Assembly (NCBI GenBank): GCA_023213395.1
Contig: CM041465.1
Span: 34,417,741 to 34,481,740 of the forward strand
From: Cycas panzhihuaensis
Taxonomy: Eukaryota; Cycadophyta
Length of the DNA: 64,000 nt
Reading direction: 5' to 3'
Shown: positions 45,749-57,000 of the stretch, piece after piece
Layout of the letters: each line of letters opens with the position of its first letter
How positions within the stretch are numbered: the first letter of the stretch is position 1
The notes under the pieces: generated by a model
What the model was told of the DNA's origin: nothing
The model's input: the letters and a program-made list of their open reading frames with translations, nothing else
Databases searched by the model: none
Position numbers and translations under genes: made by a program

Positions 45749-46900
45749 AAATCATGATCAAGAGTTAAGATTGTTATAATTCTTGGAATATCACTTAATG
45801 CTTATTCATTAAGCTTTACATTTGATTATCCATAAATTCTTGTTTATTATTTTCTATGTTCATCAAGAATAATTATATTACATATCTTAGATAAACTTTG
45901 TAGAGTAATTTATTTATTTGATATGAAGTTACTTATTGAGTATTAGGAATCACCAATCCTTATAAGGTAACGGTTTTATCACCCTCTTTGAATCTTATAA
46001 ACATATCCTACAGATTTCTTTTATAGGTACCTAAGGTTCTCAACCATTGACTCCTTGGTACAACATTAACTCCTCCAATTTCAATAATAAAAAAAATGAT
46101 TACTTTTAAGGTATAATCACCCAAGGAGATTTTAAGATTTCTTAAGATTCCTTCACCACGTATTTGTTGATAATTACTAACTTGAACTTAGAAGTAGGTA
46201 TTTTTGTAACCTATAATCCTAGTTTTATGGCATAGTGGTAGTTAATAAAATTATGGGTACTTCCTAAATTAATTAAAATGATTATACCCTTCTTTTTAAT
46301 AAATCCTTCAATTTTTAGGGTTTTGAGTATAGAGATTCCAAGCATTGCTAATAAGGACATTATTAATTCCTTCTTAAATTACTAATTATATTATATGTCA
46401 TTCTCTTATTCCACTATCTTAGGCTATTTAATTTATTATTTCTATGTCTATAATAACTAGGAATATATTTTTTGTTCTAGATATTTATGTCCTTTTAACC
46501 TCTCTTCATTATGTTAATAGCAAATACCTTTCTACCAATGTTTCTCTATTCCTTCTTCCATCAATTAATAGTATTTATGTGGATTATTTTATGGATTATT
46601 ATTTCTCATTTTTATTGTATTAGGATATAGATTACTTTTATTATTGATTATTTCTTAAGCTATGGCGACATTTGGTCTAAAGGTTCTATTATTTCTTAAT
46701 ATTTTTGGATGATAATAAGATTTTTATTTTGACTTAAATGCCTTAACTATATGAATAGCTTCACTAAGATCCTAAGGTTTTTATACCTTAAAATTAATTT
46801 TAATATCATGTTATAGGTGGTGGTTCAAGGTTTGTCTCTAGTAAGATGATGGTGTTCTACGAGTGGGTAGTTAATAAGGCTACTAAAAAGATGGTCTGAG
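45749..46900 (-). pseudogene. Gypsy C gag C-terminus, protease and PR-RT linker
   Basis: On the minus strand a degenerate CCHC knuckle (KGICY-HNEERLKGHK, about 46550) is followed by the protease segment GSTHNFINYHYAIKLGL (about 46240-46190, with the catalytic Asp now Asn, NLGST). IGGVNVVPRSQWLRTLG follows at about 46070, then VIFQEL at about 45790. This is the standard chromovirus order. It joins 38151 when Copia A is removed. The gag beyond 46900 is not recognisable. Confidence 0.75.
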
Positions 46901-47324
46901 GCTTGGAGAAGATCCAATACGAAGCTCAAAAGAGACATAAATGACCATCTTTGCCTAACTCCTAAGAAGGAGTCTTCACCTAATAATGCCGTCTACCTTA
47001 GTGAGAGTGGGTATGATGAAAGGTATGGATGTGAAATGGGGTGATAGAATCCAAAAACCTACACAACTTGACAAAGGAGTTCTAAGTTTGGAGCTGCACT
47101 TATAATATCAATTCAACTTTTTGAGTTTTACTAAGATGTAGGAGAGGGTAAGCTAATGGAAATAATAGTTTATCCTATTTGGGTTTCTACGTTTTGATAT
47201 TGTTGCAAGGGTGCAAAGCTAAGAGAGCAAAATAATCCAATCAAAGAAACCATGAGACCAAACTTACGTCAATCTTTTTATTTATTTATTTATTTTTTGT
47301 TTTGTTTTTTATAATGAAATCTCA
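46901..47324. other. Unassigned stretch, possible 5' part of Gypsy C
   Basis: No domain and no LTR ends. It should contain Gypsy C gag and its 5' LTR if that element is complete. It ends in a T-rich run (ttatttatttattttttg). Confidence 0.3.
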
Positions 47325-47590
47325 AACAAACACACTAGAAACTATGCATACAAGTCCTTTTTTGTTTTATTTTATTTTTTGTTTTTAAACAAACACACTA
47401 GAAACTATGCATGCAAGTTCTTTTTTATTTTTTCTTTTTATTTTTTTAACAAACACACTAGAAACTATGCATGCAAGTCCTTTTTTGTTGTTCTTTTTAA
47501 GCAAACACACTAGAAACTATGCATGCAAGTCTTTTTTTGTTGTTTTTTTAAACAAATACATTAGAAACTATGCATGTAAGTCCTTTCTTA
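47325..47590. repeat. Minisatellite, about five units
   Basis: The core caaacacactagaaactatgc plus atgcaagtccttttt recurs at about 47331, 47394, 47454, 47504 and 47553, with spacing of 50-63 bp because of variable T-runs. The 81-codon open frame across it is a by-product of the repeat. Confidence 0.9.
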
Positions 47591-47599
47591 TTTTCAAGA

Positions 47600-48192
47600 T
47601 AAAGGATGCACATGCAACTATGAAGTGGCTTTCCTGCATGCAACATGTATGATTCATTTTAAGAGAGATGATGCCATGCAAATAAAATCTAAAAATATTC
47701 ACACAATGTAGCATTCCTAAATATGGTCATAAATATAGCTTATGACCATTCAAATTGAAGGTCTTTAAACAACGATTCCAATGGTCTAGACAAAAGTTAA
47801 TTCTGACATTTGTATTAAAAGTTATAACCATTTAAAGTTAGCCTGCCAGTTTTTGGAGAAGTCTTGGCCAACTTTTATTTGTGCAGTATTAAGAATAATA
47901 TCATCTTTTCTGGCCGACTTCTATTGCTATCCTTTGGCCACCTATTTAAGGAGAATTTATGACCTTATTTCATCATCATCAGAGAAGTCTTAGACTGCAA
48001 TATTTTTGACCCTTTTGGGAGCATTGTGGAGGGCACATCACCTCGAAGAGGGATTCATTATCAACAATAATTATAGAGTCATTTATGGGTTTATATTATT
48101 GCTCTCTTGATTAGATATTTTGTAAGTGCATTTGGTGGATATTTTGTCTATTTCTATAAAATCTATTAGAATAATTCTATAAGGTTGCTACA
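47600..48192 (+). repeat. Putative 5' LTR of Gypsy D
   Basis: The end at 48192 (gttgctaca) is set by the PBS that follows. The start is uncertain because no 3' LTR copy was found. No coding signal. Confidence 0.45.
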
Positions 48193-48194
48193 AG

Positions 48195-48210
48195 TGGTAT
48201 TAGTGCTTCG
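48195..48210 (+). other. Primer-binding site of Gypsy D
   Basis: tggtattagtgcttcg, close to tggtatcagagcttgg (Met-tRNA), two bases after the inferred LTR end. Confidence 0.65.
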
Positions 48211-48271
48211 TTTGAAGTGGGTATTTAGTGTGTCTCTGTAAGAAATATTTGAGATTTTTTTTTTTCAATAG

Positions 48272-49330
48272 AATGGAGTTAAGGCCAGGAAAAACCACAA
48301 TAGGAAAAATGGTTCTCCAAGCCTCCTAGGGAATCGAGAACGTGTAAAAAAGGGTGGATCATTTGGATGGTAGTATCACAGTAATGCAAACCCAGTACAA
48401 GGAATTGAAATCAAATATACAAGAAATTCGTAATATTCTGTTGGCTCCAAAAAAAAATTTGGATTTCAAATGGGAGATAAAGAAGAGGAGCAGAGCCAAG
48501 AAGAAGGGGAATACTCAGGAGATCAAGTTGGGCTTGGTCTTAAGGGTACTATATTTCAACTAGAAAAGTTTGACCTAGATAGATCCTAGGATATTCATAG
48601 TTAGGTGATGCAAATGGAGGTATACTTCAAAACCACCCCTTTAACCAATAAGGAAAATTTGATGGTGGCAAAGAAATTATGAGGGAACAATCCACTACAA
48701 TTAGATTTTTTTTAAGAAGTCTTTATTCTAGCAATATGAAGATACAATGAAAACAGATTATTTCGCCTAGCTTACTAGGTTACAACAGGTCTGTATGGTA
48801 CAATCTTATACTGAACAGTTCCAAGCACTGTATAGTATGGTGGATGCCCATATTAGTGAACCTCAACTCGTAGAAGTATACATAGCAGGTCTTTGAGGTA
48901 ATATCAGGTACTGACTAAAGACCATGGAAGTAAGCTTCTTGACTAATGCCATACACCATACCAGGAACATTGAAGTAGAATTTAGAAAAGAAAGACAAAG
49001 TTTTGTTCGTCGAACCGAGTTTGAAAGACCTCCTAGCTAGCAATTTAAACCAAACTAGGCATAGTCTGGAACTAAAGTTGGTGCTCCCACAGGGGAGAGA
49101 AAAGATGAACAAATATTAAGAGAAGAACACATCAAAAATGGAACATGTTTTCGTTGTGGAGGAAAGTATAATCAGGAACATAGATGCCCTCCTAAGAAAA
49201 TGTTCATGATGAATAATAAAGAAGACCCTCTCCCTAATGAAACTATGGATGAAATTACAGAAGAGGAAGCATTGGTCCAAGAAGATGAAGCCTAGATAGA
49301 GGAGTTATTGAATATGAACCCATACAATGT
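48272..49330 (+). pseudogene. Gypsy D gag
   Basis: It starts MELRPGKTTIGKM. The retrotransposon gag core lies around LTRLQQ and YTEQFQALYSMVDAHISEPQLVEVYIAGL (about 48770-48890). The zinc knuckle CFRCGGKYNQEHRC is at about 49147-49188, the C-x2-C-x-H-x-C spacing typical of chromovirus gags. Many stops, mostly TAG. Confidence 0.8.
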
Positions 49331-49920
49331 TTAGATATCACTTCAAGCCATCACTGGGGAGACGTGCACACCACAAACATTGAGATTTTGAGGGTTAATA
49401 AAAAATGCAGAGGTTTCCATTTTGGTAGATAGTGGTAGTACATACAATTTTATAAATCACCCTACTGCAAAAAAATTAGGTCTCATAGTATAACCACTCA
49501 ATATATTCTAAGTGGCAATAGTAATGGTAGGACTATGCCTTGTGGTGGTTATTGCAACAAGTAAGCTTACGTATTGCAGAGTACTTAGCCACATCTTGCA
49601 TGTTTGCCATGCCTATTAGCGGGGTTGACGTGGTTCTAGGAGTACAATGGCTTCAAACCTTGGGAAATATTATTACTAATTTTTGGACGTCGTTTATGTG
49701 TTTTCACCAAAAGGGACGTAAGTACAAGCTACAAGCTCTCGACATTCCTCTAGTACAATTGGTATCATCTCAAAGTATGGAAAAGATACTTCAAAAAAAT
49801 CCCACGCCATTCATGATTTCCTATTATAAGATAGCAACAGAAGAAGTTCCCATGGAGGTATAAGAACTAATTAACCAATACAGTAAGGTTTTTTAGGAAC
49901 TACCACCTGAACTTCCTCCT
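49331..49920 (+). pseudogene. Gypsy D protease
   Basis: VSILVDSGSTYNFINHPTA at about 49410-49465 keeps the DSGST active site. Then, in other frames, the open stretch at 49540-49863 contains ISGVDVVLGVQWLQTLG. Confidence 0.85.
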
Positions 49921-50840
49921 AGTCATGGATATGAGTATGCAATTGATTTGGTTCCTCAATCAGCCCCTATTAATATCAGGCCATATAGGCACCCATTCCA
50001 TCATAAATAAGAGATTGAACACATCACTCAAGATCTTCTCCAACAAGGAATCATCGTGCCAAGTAGTAGTCCCTTCACATCTCCAATTATAATTGCACGA
50101 AAGAAAGATGGATCATATCGTATGTGTGGAGATTATCGGGCTCTCAATAAATTAACAATCAAGAATAGATACCAGATTCCTTTTATCAATGACCTTTTGG
50201 ATGAACTTCATCGAGCAAAGTTCTTCTCAAAAATTAATCTACGCTTTGGATACTATCAGATTGGCATCAAAGAGGAAGACACGCATAAGATGACTTTCTG
50301 CACACATGAAGGGTTATTCAAATTTTGGGTTATGCCTTTTGGGCTGATGAATGCCTCTGCAACATTTCAAAATATGATGAACTAGATCCTCAAGCTGTAT
50401 ATTCGAAAATATGTGCTAGTTTTTTTTTATGATATCTTAATCTATAGTCATTCTTGGCAGGAGCATCTCCAACACATATAGATCATCCTCTAGTTATTAC
50501 AAAACCAACAATTGTTTACGAATAAAAAGAAATGTACATTTGGGTAAATAGAGCCAGAATATTTGGGGCATATAATATCTTCCAAAGGAGTGCAAATTGA
50601 CCCAAAGAAAATCGAGGTGATTATCAACTGGCCCACACCTAAGAATGTTACGGGAGTTCGAGGATTCTTAGGAGTCGCCGATTTCGTACACAAATTTATC
50701 AACGGTTATGCTCATATAGCTATGCCTCTAATAGATCTGACAAGAAAAGAGGCATTTAAATGGGATCAATTAGTGGAAGCAGCATTCCAACAACTAAAGA
50801 CAACTATGACTATGGCCCTAGTCCTTGCACTACTATAATT
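49921..50840 (+). pseudogene. Gypsy D reverse transcriptase
   Basis: GYEYAIDL and the PYRHP-type stretch, then SSPFTSPIIIARKKDGSYRMCGDYRALN, LLDELHRAKFFSKINL, TFCTHEGLFKFWVMPFGLMNASATFQ. The catalytic box reads VFFYDILIYS (50422-50445): the first Asp of FDD is now Tyr, so it is dead. The connection region (GHIISSKGVQIDPKKIEVI) lies at 50563-50640. Confidence 0.9.
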
Positions 50841-51278
50841 CTCAAAACCCTTCACTATTGAATGTGACACCTCTAGTTTTGGGTTGGGAGTAGTTTTACT
50901 ATAAGAAGATTGACCACTAGCATATGAAAGTTATAAGCTCAATAGTTGTGAGTGCCTCAAACCAATATACGACAAAGAAATGTTAGCGATTATGCATGTC
51001 ATCGAATAGTGGCGACAATATTTTCTAGGAAATAAATTTATCGTCAAGACTGATCACGATAGTTTGAAATATTTCTTGAATAAAAAATCCTTAATAGATA
51101 AACAACAAAAGTGGGTTAGCAGATTACAAGCATTTGACTTTTTGATAGTTTACAAGAAAGGAAAGGAGAACATCATAGTAGACATATTATTAAGATCCAT
51201 AGCAGAAGATCATGAAGAGGATAAAGCATTATTAAAATCCATTGCCATAATTAGGCCAACATGGATGGAGGAACTAAT
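50841..51278 (+). pseudogene. Gypsy D RNase H
   Basis: TIECDTSSFGLGVVL (first Asp), then CLKPIYDKEMLAIMHVIE, WRQYFLGNKFIVKTDHDSLKYFL (Asp), and the tether KKGKENIIVDILLRS, where VADALSR is usual. Ends at the Copia C insertion. Confidence 0.88.
51274..51278. repeat. Target-site duplication (left) of Copia C
   Basis: ctaat, identical to 58889-58893. Confidence 0.9.
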
Positions 51279-51498
51279 TGTTAAACCTTATGTTTACATG
51301 TTAAGATAATATACTTTAATTTTCATGTAATATGTGTACTTTTTACTTTAGGGGTGACTTATCACTTAAGTGATAAAGTACACACCCACATTCTTTCTAG
51401 TGACATAGCGTTGTCACTAAAGGGTCAAATGGACCCTCATGCATTTTTGCTTACATAAGAGCCCAAAAGGACACATGTCTAACATGCAAGGCATGTAT

Positions 51499-51530
51499 CT
51501 TAGATGTTTGACACTTGTCAAACATCTAAG
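51499..51530. repeat. Perfect inverted repeat in the 5' LTR
   Basis: Arms cttagatgtttgac and gtcaaacatctaag around actt. The 3' LTR keeps the pairing with a paired change (58556-58587). Confidence 0.9.
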
Positions 51531-51553
51531 GCCTTAGGTCTCTCATCTCACTC

Positions 51554-51560
51554 TATATAA
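51554..51560 (+). promoter_or_regulatory. LTR promoter TATA box of Copia C
   Basis: tatataa in ctctatataatgagacc, kept in the 3' LTR (58611). Confidence 0.7.
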
Positions 51561-51835
51561 TGAGACCTCTTCTCATTGTCTCATAAGAGAGTTGGAGTCA
51601 GTATTGTTATCTTTGTCAGTTTACTAATCAAACTGTTCATTCTTTGGAGGTTAGACCAATTCCAACTCCACATATTGGGTATCATTTTCTCTTGCTCCTT
51701 CATTTGTGCTTTGTCTCTTTACTCTCTATTTTCCTTGAGATTATTATACTTGTTTGTATTTCTGTAACTAGAACTAGAGTGATCCTAGTTTCTAGATCTT
51801 GGGACTGTTGAGGCCATCTAGCCTCTTTTCACATT

Positions 51836-51847
51836 TGGTATTAGAGC
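51836..51847 (+). other. Primer-binding site of Copia C
   Basis: tggtattagagc, two bases after the LTR end; initiator-tRNA-Met type. Confidence 0.8.
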
Positions 51848-52406
51848 AAGAGGAGACTAGCTCCCTTTGTTCTGGTTTGCAGCTACTCAAGAAGATTTGA
51901 AAAAAACTACAAACCCTTGGTGATGACCTTTACACTCCGAAGGCAATCCAAGGTTTGTTTTGAAGATTTTTTTTATAGGTTCAAGCTTTTGGAGCTACAT
52001 TTATAGGCTGGAGCAAGTATATTTCATATCTGAAATTTTTTTTCAGACTTTTATCTAAAGTGCAGCACTCACCATTTTTCCAAAAACAGTGATTTCCTTA
52101 ATTTTTTCTTTAGAAAAAATTATTTTTTTGTAAATTCAAATAGATCTCAGGAGTTACATGTGTTTTTTTTTACTGAAAATCAGTTTTTTAATCACTCCAT
52201 TTAGACTTCACTTTATTTACAAAGTTTCCTTACTATTCTGGGCCATTTTTTCAACTTGCAGAGCAATTTTCTTAATAAAAATTGGTCATTTCTTCTTATT
52301 CCTACTAGCTGCTTTCTATCTAATCTTTACTGTAGACTTCTGGAGATGTAGCAGACCCTGCATGGGTCCCACAGAGCTATTCAAGTGATTGTACGTCACT
52401 CTCAGG

Positions 52407-52660
52407 GCTGCATAATAGTCCGCTGTCCTACACAGTCCATGCATAGCCCAGCTGCATCTAAAATCAGCCATACGACAGCTCTTGCAGTACACAACAGTCT
52501 GTTGACCTACATAGTCCATGCACAGTCCAGTTGCACCTAAAATTAACCATACAGCAGCTCTTGCAGTGCACAACAATCTACTGTCCTGCACAATCCGGCT
52601 GCACCTAAAATCAGCCATACGGTAGCTCTTGCAGTGCACAATAGTCTGCTATCCTGCATA
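52407..52660. repeat. Tandem array, about 78-bp units
   Basis: Three units (77, 79, and 68 bp with a deletion) plus a partial fourth, each with gcag-acaa-agtct, ctgcacctaaaatcagccat and agctctt. Confidence 0.9.
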
Positions 52661-52965
52661 GTTTTCATACTTTATGAGAGCTATTTTTCATACTTAAAGA
52701 GTTTTTTTCATACTTTATGAGTGCTATTTTTCATACTTAAAGAGTTATTTTCATACTTAAAGAGCCGTTTTCATACTTTATGAGAGTTGTTTTCATACTT
52801 AAAGAGCTATTTTTATACTTAAAGAGCTGTGTTTTCATACTTAAAAAGCTATTTTCATACTTAAACAACCGTGTTTTCATACTTAAAGAGTTGTTTTCCG
52901 TGATTTATGAGAGCTATTTTCCATACTTAAAGAGTTGTTTTCATACTTAAAGTGTTGTTTCCTGA
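52661..52965. repeat. Tandem array of (t)tttcatacttaaagagct
   Basis: About fourteen short units of 19-23 bp alternate between catacttaaagag and catactttatgagag variants. Confidence 0.9.
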
Positions 52966-54067
52966 AGCTACATGCTACATGGTAAACACTTGCTGAATAA
53001 GATAAAGCAAGTATATAGCAGTTGAATATAGAGCTCTTCTATGGCATTTTCAAGGTTTTCGAACAAGTGTTAATTGACTTTAAGAGAAGTGATTTCAAGT
53101 GTTTTTCATATAAAAAAAGTGATATTTATCAGTAATTTTTAAACACTTTTAAGGCACCTTGCATGGTGACCTAATAACCCTTAGTCTCAAAGAGGATTTA
53201 AAACACTTTGTATTTAATAAAAATCACTTCTCCTTTTGATCGTTGGGACTAATTTAAAGTCCCAACACTTGGTGCTTGATGTCCATTTTCATGCAAGTGG
53301 TTCTCTTACCTTCACTTTTTCAGCATTAAAAGGAACCCACTCGTATCTTCATCACAAGTTTTGCATTACTTCTTTTCAGTACTTAAGCCTTTTTTTTTTT
53401 TAAAGTACTTTGTAAAACTTATTGTAATCAAGCATTTGGTTTCTTACTTGGTTCAACAAAGCACTACATTTTTCATTAAAGTGCTCATTGCAAAAACACT
53501 ACTAGTGTTCATATTGATGTACTTACATTGATTCCTCTTGAAGCCGCTTTTCATTGTAAAGCTAATCAAAGCATTTTCATAAGTACATTTTCCAAGCAAA
53601 AAGAAATCTAAGTTCACTTAAAATTTGCTAAAAAGTGACTTAAAATCTGTTGGAGAGGCCAGAAAAAGGTTCAAACCTTGCCTCTAAATTAACCTTAAGC
53701 TTGGTGCATTCCCTAGGGGACCAACCGACCATATGGTCAGTGCATAACAATTAAGGTTGCTTGAGGGAAAGGAGGTTAAAAAAGGATGTTATTGGGCCTG
53801 TGAATCCCAGGGAAAGCATGGTACGTCTATGTAAATCAACCCTACCTACCTTGTCCTAGATTTAACTTAGCCGACTATTAGATCTTTTCTATAGTTCATA
53901 GTTAGACCAACTCCATAGCCTAGTCCTCCAACCCTCATCATCCCATTTAGTTGTTGGATCTTCTAGTAAGATCAGGATTATTGGTTTTGTTAGAAGGTAG
54001 AACTTAAGCAACGAAAGCTTTGAGTTTCTAGGTTATCTGCTAGCTTCAAACTTTTATAAACTGAAAC

Positions 54068-57000
54068 ATGGCTGCCATAAACATGCTAAATGCATGCACC
54101 ATTCGGTTAACAGGACAAGATAATTATCAAGAATGGAAGAGACTCACTTAAAACTTGCTAATCATGAATGAATTTTGGAGTTATGTTTCTGGGAGATTAC
54201 CTTGACCAACACCTGTTATCAATGCCGATGTTATTGTAGAACCTGATGATGCTTTACTTGCTGCTTGGGAAGCCAAGGATGAAATTGCTTTGGCATTCCT
54301 TCACATGATTGTTGATGTGTATGTAGATCATAATATTGCTTGTGCTAAAACTTCTAAGGAAGCTTGGGACACTTTGTCCTCATTGTATGAAAGGTAAGAT
54401 CAAGCTTGCATTTTAATGGTTAAGGCAAAATTGTATTCTGTTAAATTTATCTAGCCCATGTCAACTTTCCTTTCCTCCATCAAGGAGGTATGTAATGAAC
54501 TGAATACACTTGGTAGTCCAGCTATAAGGGATGAATTGATCACTTCCATCACCAAAGCCTTACCCAAGGACTATAATGGCTTTATTTCGTCTACTACAAG
54601 AGATGGTTCTCTCAAAACTATGACATTCAACGAATTTGAAAGTCTGCTACTTCAAGAAGAACAAATCTACACTAAGGATAATGAGGAGGAACCATCTACA
54701 TTAGGTGCATTCATGGCCAATTCAAAGGCCAAATAGCAACCCAAACCTACACTTTCAAAGCAGTTTAGGAACATGAACATTAGGTCTTCAAGGACCAATG
54801 TTGTATGTCATTATTGTGGCAAACCTGGCCACATAACACCTGATTGTTGGAAAAAGCAAGTAGATCTACGCCAGCAGTAGTAGCCACATCATCTGAATCA
54901 GCAACAGCAGTAGCCACATCAGTAGTACCAGTAGTGGTTTCAGCAACAACAATAACAACAGCAACAGCAGTAGCCACATCAGTAGTACCAGTAGTGGTTT
55001 CAGCAACAACAATAACAACAGCAACAACCCCCTTGACCAAATCAAGGTGCCTATCAAGGAGGTCAAAGAGGAAGGAGGGGTTTCAGAGGTGGCACTCAAC
55101 GCCACTTTAATCAGTTTACAGATGAAGACAAATTATTTTGTGTATATCAAACATATAAGGTTGATGAACCTTAGATTATTGATTCTGAAGCTTTACAACA
55201 CATGACTGGAAGTGAAGAGCTCCTCACCAGCATCAAGGAAGGCAAAGGTCAATCAGTGACCTTTGGGAATAATCAATCTATCAAAATTTCTAGAGTAGGC
55301 ACAATAACTCCATTTTCTTCTTCATCAAATCCTTCCTCCACATTTCCCAATGGCAATGCCTATTTAATATCTTCAATGGACAAAAACTTACTATCTATTA
55401 GCAAGTTGGACAAGCAACAGATGAGTGTATTATTCAGAAACGGGAAATATATAATTAATGACAAAGAAGACCAAGTAGTAGTTGTTGGCTATGAGGATCA
55501 AGGCCTCTACAAGTTGGATGTAAATAATATAACACTTGATTCTGCTTACTCTGGTTCCATTGCCACTCCTTACTTGTCCAAGATACAACTTTGGCATCAA
55601 CGTCTAGGCCATTTGAGCTTAGATAATTTGAGGCAGATGATCAACAAGAACATGGTATATGGGCTTCCAAAGATCTATGGAATAAAATGTCTTTGTGAAG
55701 CGTGTATTATGGGAACTCAACACCACTTGCCTTTCCCTAAAGGCAAAGCGTGGCGTGCATCACATCCTCTATAGTTGGTACATTCAGATTTGTGTGGACC
55801 TATGACCACATCATCTTTTGGAGGAGCTTTATATTACATCTCCTTCATTGATGACTTTTCTCACAAAGTCTGAGTCTATTTCATCAAACACAAATCTGAA
55901 GCATTTTCCAAGTTCAAAGAATTCAAGCTTGAAGTAGAAAATGAGTCTGGCTACTCAATCAAAACATTCAGGACAGATAATAGAGGTGAATTTACATCAA
56001 ATAAATTCACACAATACTGCAAGGATAATGGCATTTAGAGACAACTAACTATACCTCACACTCCTCAACAAAACGGAGTCTCTGAATGAATGAATAGAAC
56101 TTTGGCCAATAAAGCCAAAGCTATGATGCATATACAAGGACTCACTCAATCTTACTGGGCAGAAGCATTTCACACAGCTGCATATGTGGCCAATCATAGT
56201 CCTACTACAACAGTCATCAACATGACACCTGAGGAGGCATGGTCTGGCGAAAAGCCTACTATCAGCCATTTGAGGACTTTTGGGTGCACTACTTATATGC
56301 ATATTCCCAATAAGCAAAGGAAGAAATTAGACAAACATAGTCTGAAATGTATCTTTGTAGGTTATGCCATTCACAACAAAGCCTACAAGTTGTGTGATCC
56401 TATAGGGAAGAAAATACGTCTCTCAAGAGATGTCATCTTTACTAAAGAAGATCACAAGGAGGCGCAAACAACATCCATGCAACCTCTTGTTGACAAAGGT
56501 AAGAAGATTGTTGAGGCCTTCCTTCCCTCTCAATCCTCTACACCATGTTCATCATCTGCACTAACTGGACCGTCTACTTCAACTGAATTTGCTCCACTTG
56601 ATCCAAGTACATCTTCTATTGACCAACCACTTACACCAGAAGATCTTGAGGTTCAAGTAACTTCAATTCAAAAGTTACCCAAATGGTATACACAAATAGT
56701 TCAGGACAGTCACATTATTGAAGGAAAACATCCATCTAAATATCGACAGCAAACCAATTATGCACTTATGGCTAAAGTGCTTTGTGTTGATAAGCCTTCC
56801 ACTTTTGAGGAGGCTTCTAAAAATGAAAATTGGAAGGCTGCCATGGATGAAGAAATTCATTCTATTGAAAAAATGGAACTTGGAATTTGGTTGAATTGCC
56901 TAAAAACAAACAGGCAATCGGTTGCAAATAGGTCTACAAGACCAAATTCCATTATGATGGTTCACTTAAAAGGCAGAAGGCTTACCTTGTAGCAAAAGGA

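Larger units (their letters stand above)
48193..51278 (+). mobile_element. Ty3/Gypsy element D, 5' part (split by Copia C)
   Basis: PBS, gag, PR, RT and RNase H in Gypsy order, stopping at WMEEL where the linker to integrase begins. Copia C then interrupts it (TSD ctaat), and the frame resumes briefly at 58894 (KSYDKDAHS). The rest of the integrase is missing or beyond recognition. Confidence 0.85.
51279..51833 (+). repeat. 5' LTR of Copia C
   Basis: It runs from tgttaaacctt to cttttcaca. It contains a perfect 18-bp palindrome (ttatcacttaagtgataa, 51359-51376), a 14-bp perfect stem with 4-nt loop (51499-51530) and a TATA box at 51554. Confidence 0.95.
51848..54067 (+). other. Long leader of Copia C with tandem arrays
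   Basis: About 2.2 kb with no domain. Two tandem arrays (52407-52660 and 52661-52965) sit in its first half. The rest is plain AT-rich sequence up to the gag ATG. Confidence 0.65.

Noticed and set aside
47407-47652. 81-codon open frame with repeated peptides
   Set aside because: It is the translation of the minisatellite at 47325-47590; its repeats follow the DNA units and T-run lengths.
51499-51530. Hairpin as a microRNA precursor or miniature inverted-repeat transposon
   Set aside because: Stem is only 14 bp, lies within both LTRs at the same place, and has no flanking duplication of its own.
52316-52639. 107-codon minus-strand frame with repeated CKSYRMADFRCS-like peptides
   Set aside because: Produced by the 78-bp tandem array in the Copia C leader; no start context or homologue.
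54780-55110. Low-complexity frames rich in Val/Thr/Ala or Leu on both strands
   Set aside because: Out-of-frame readings of the Gln-rich gag tail and its 60-bp duplication.
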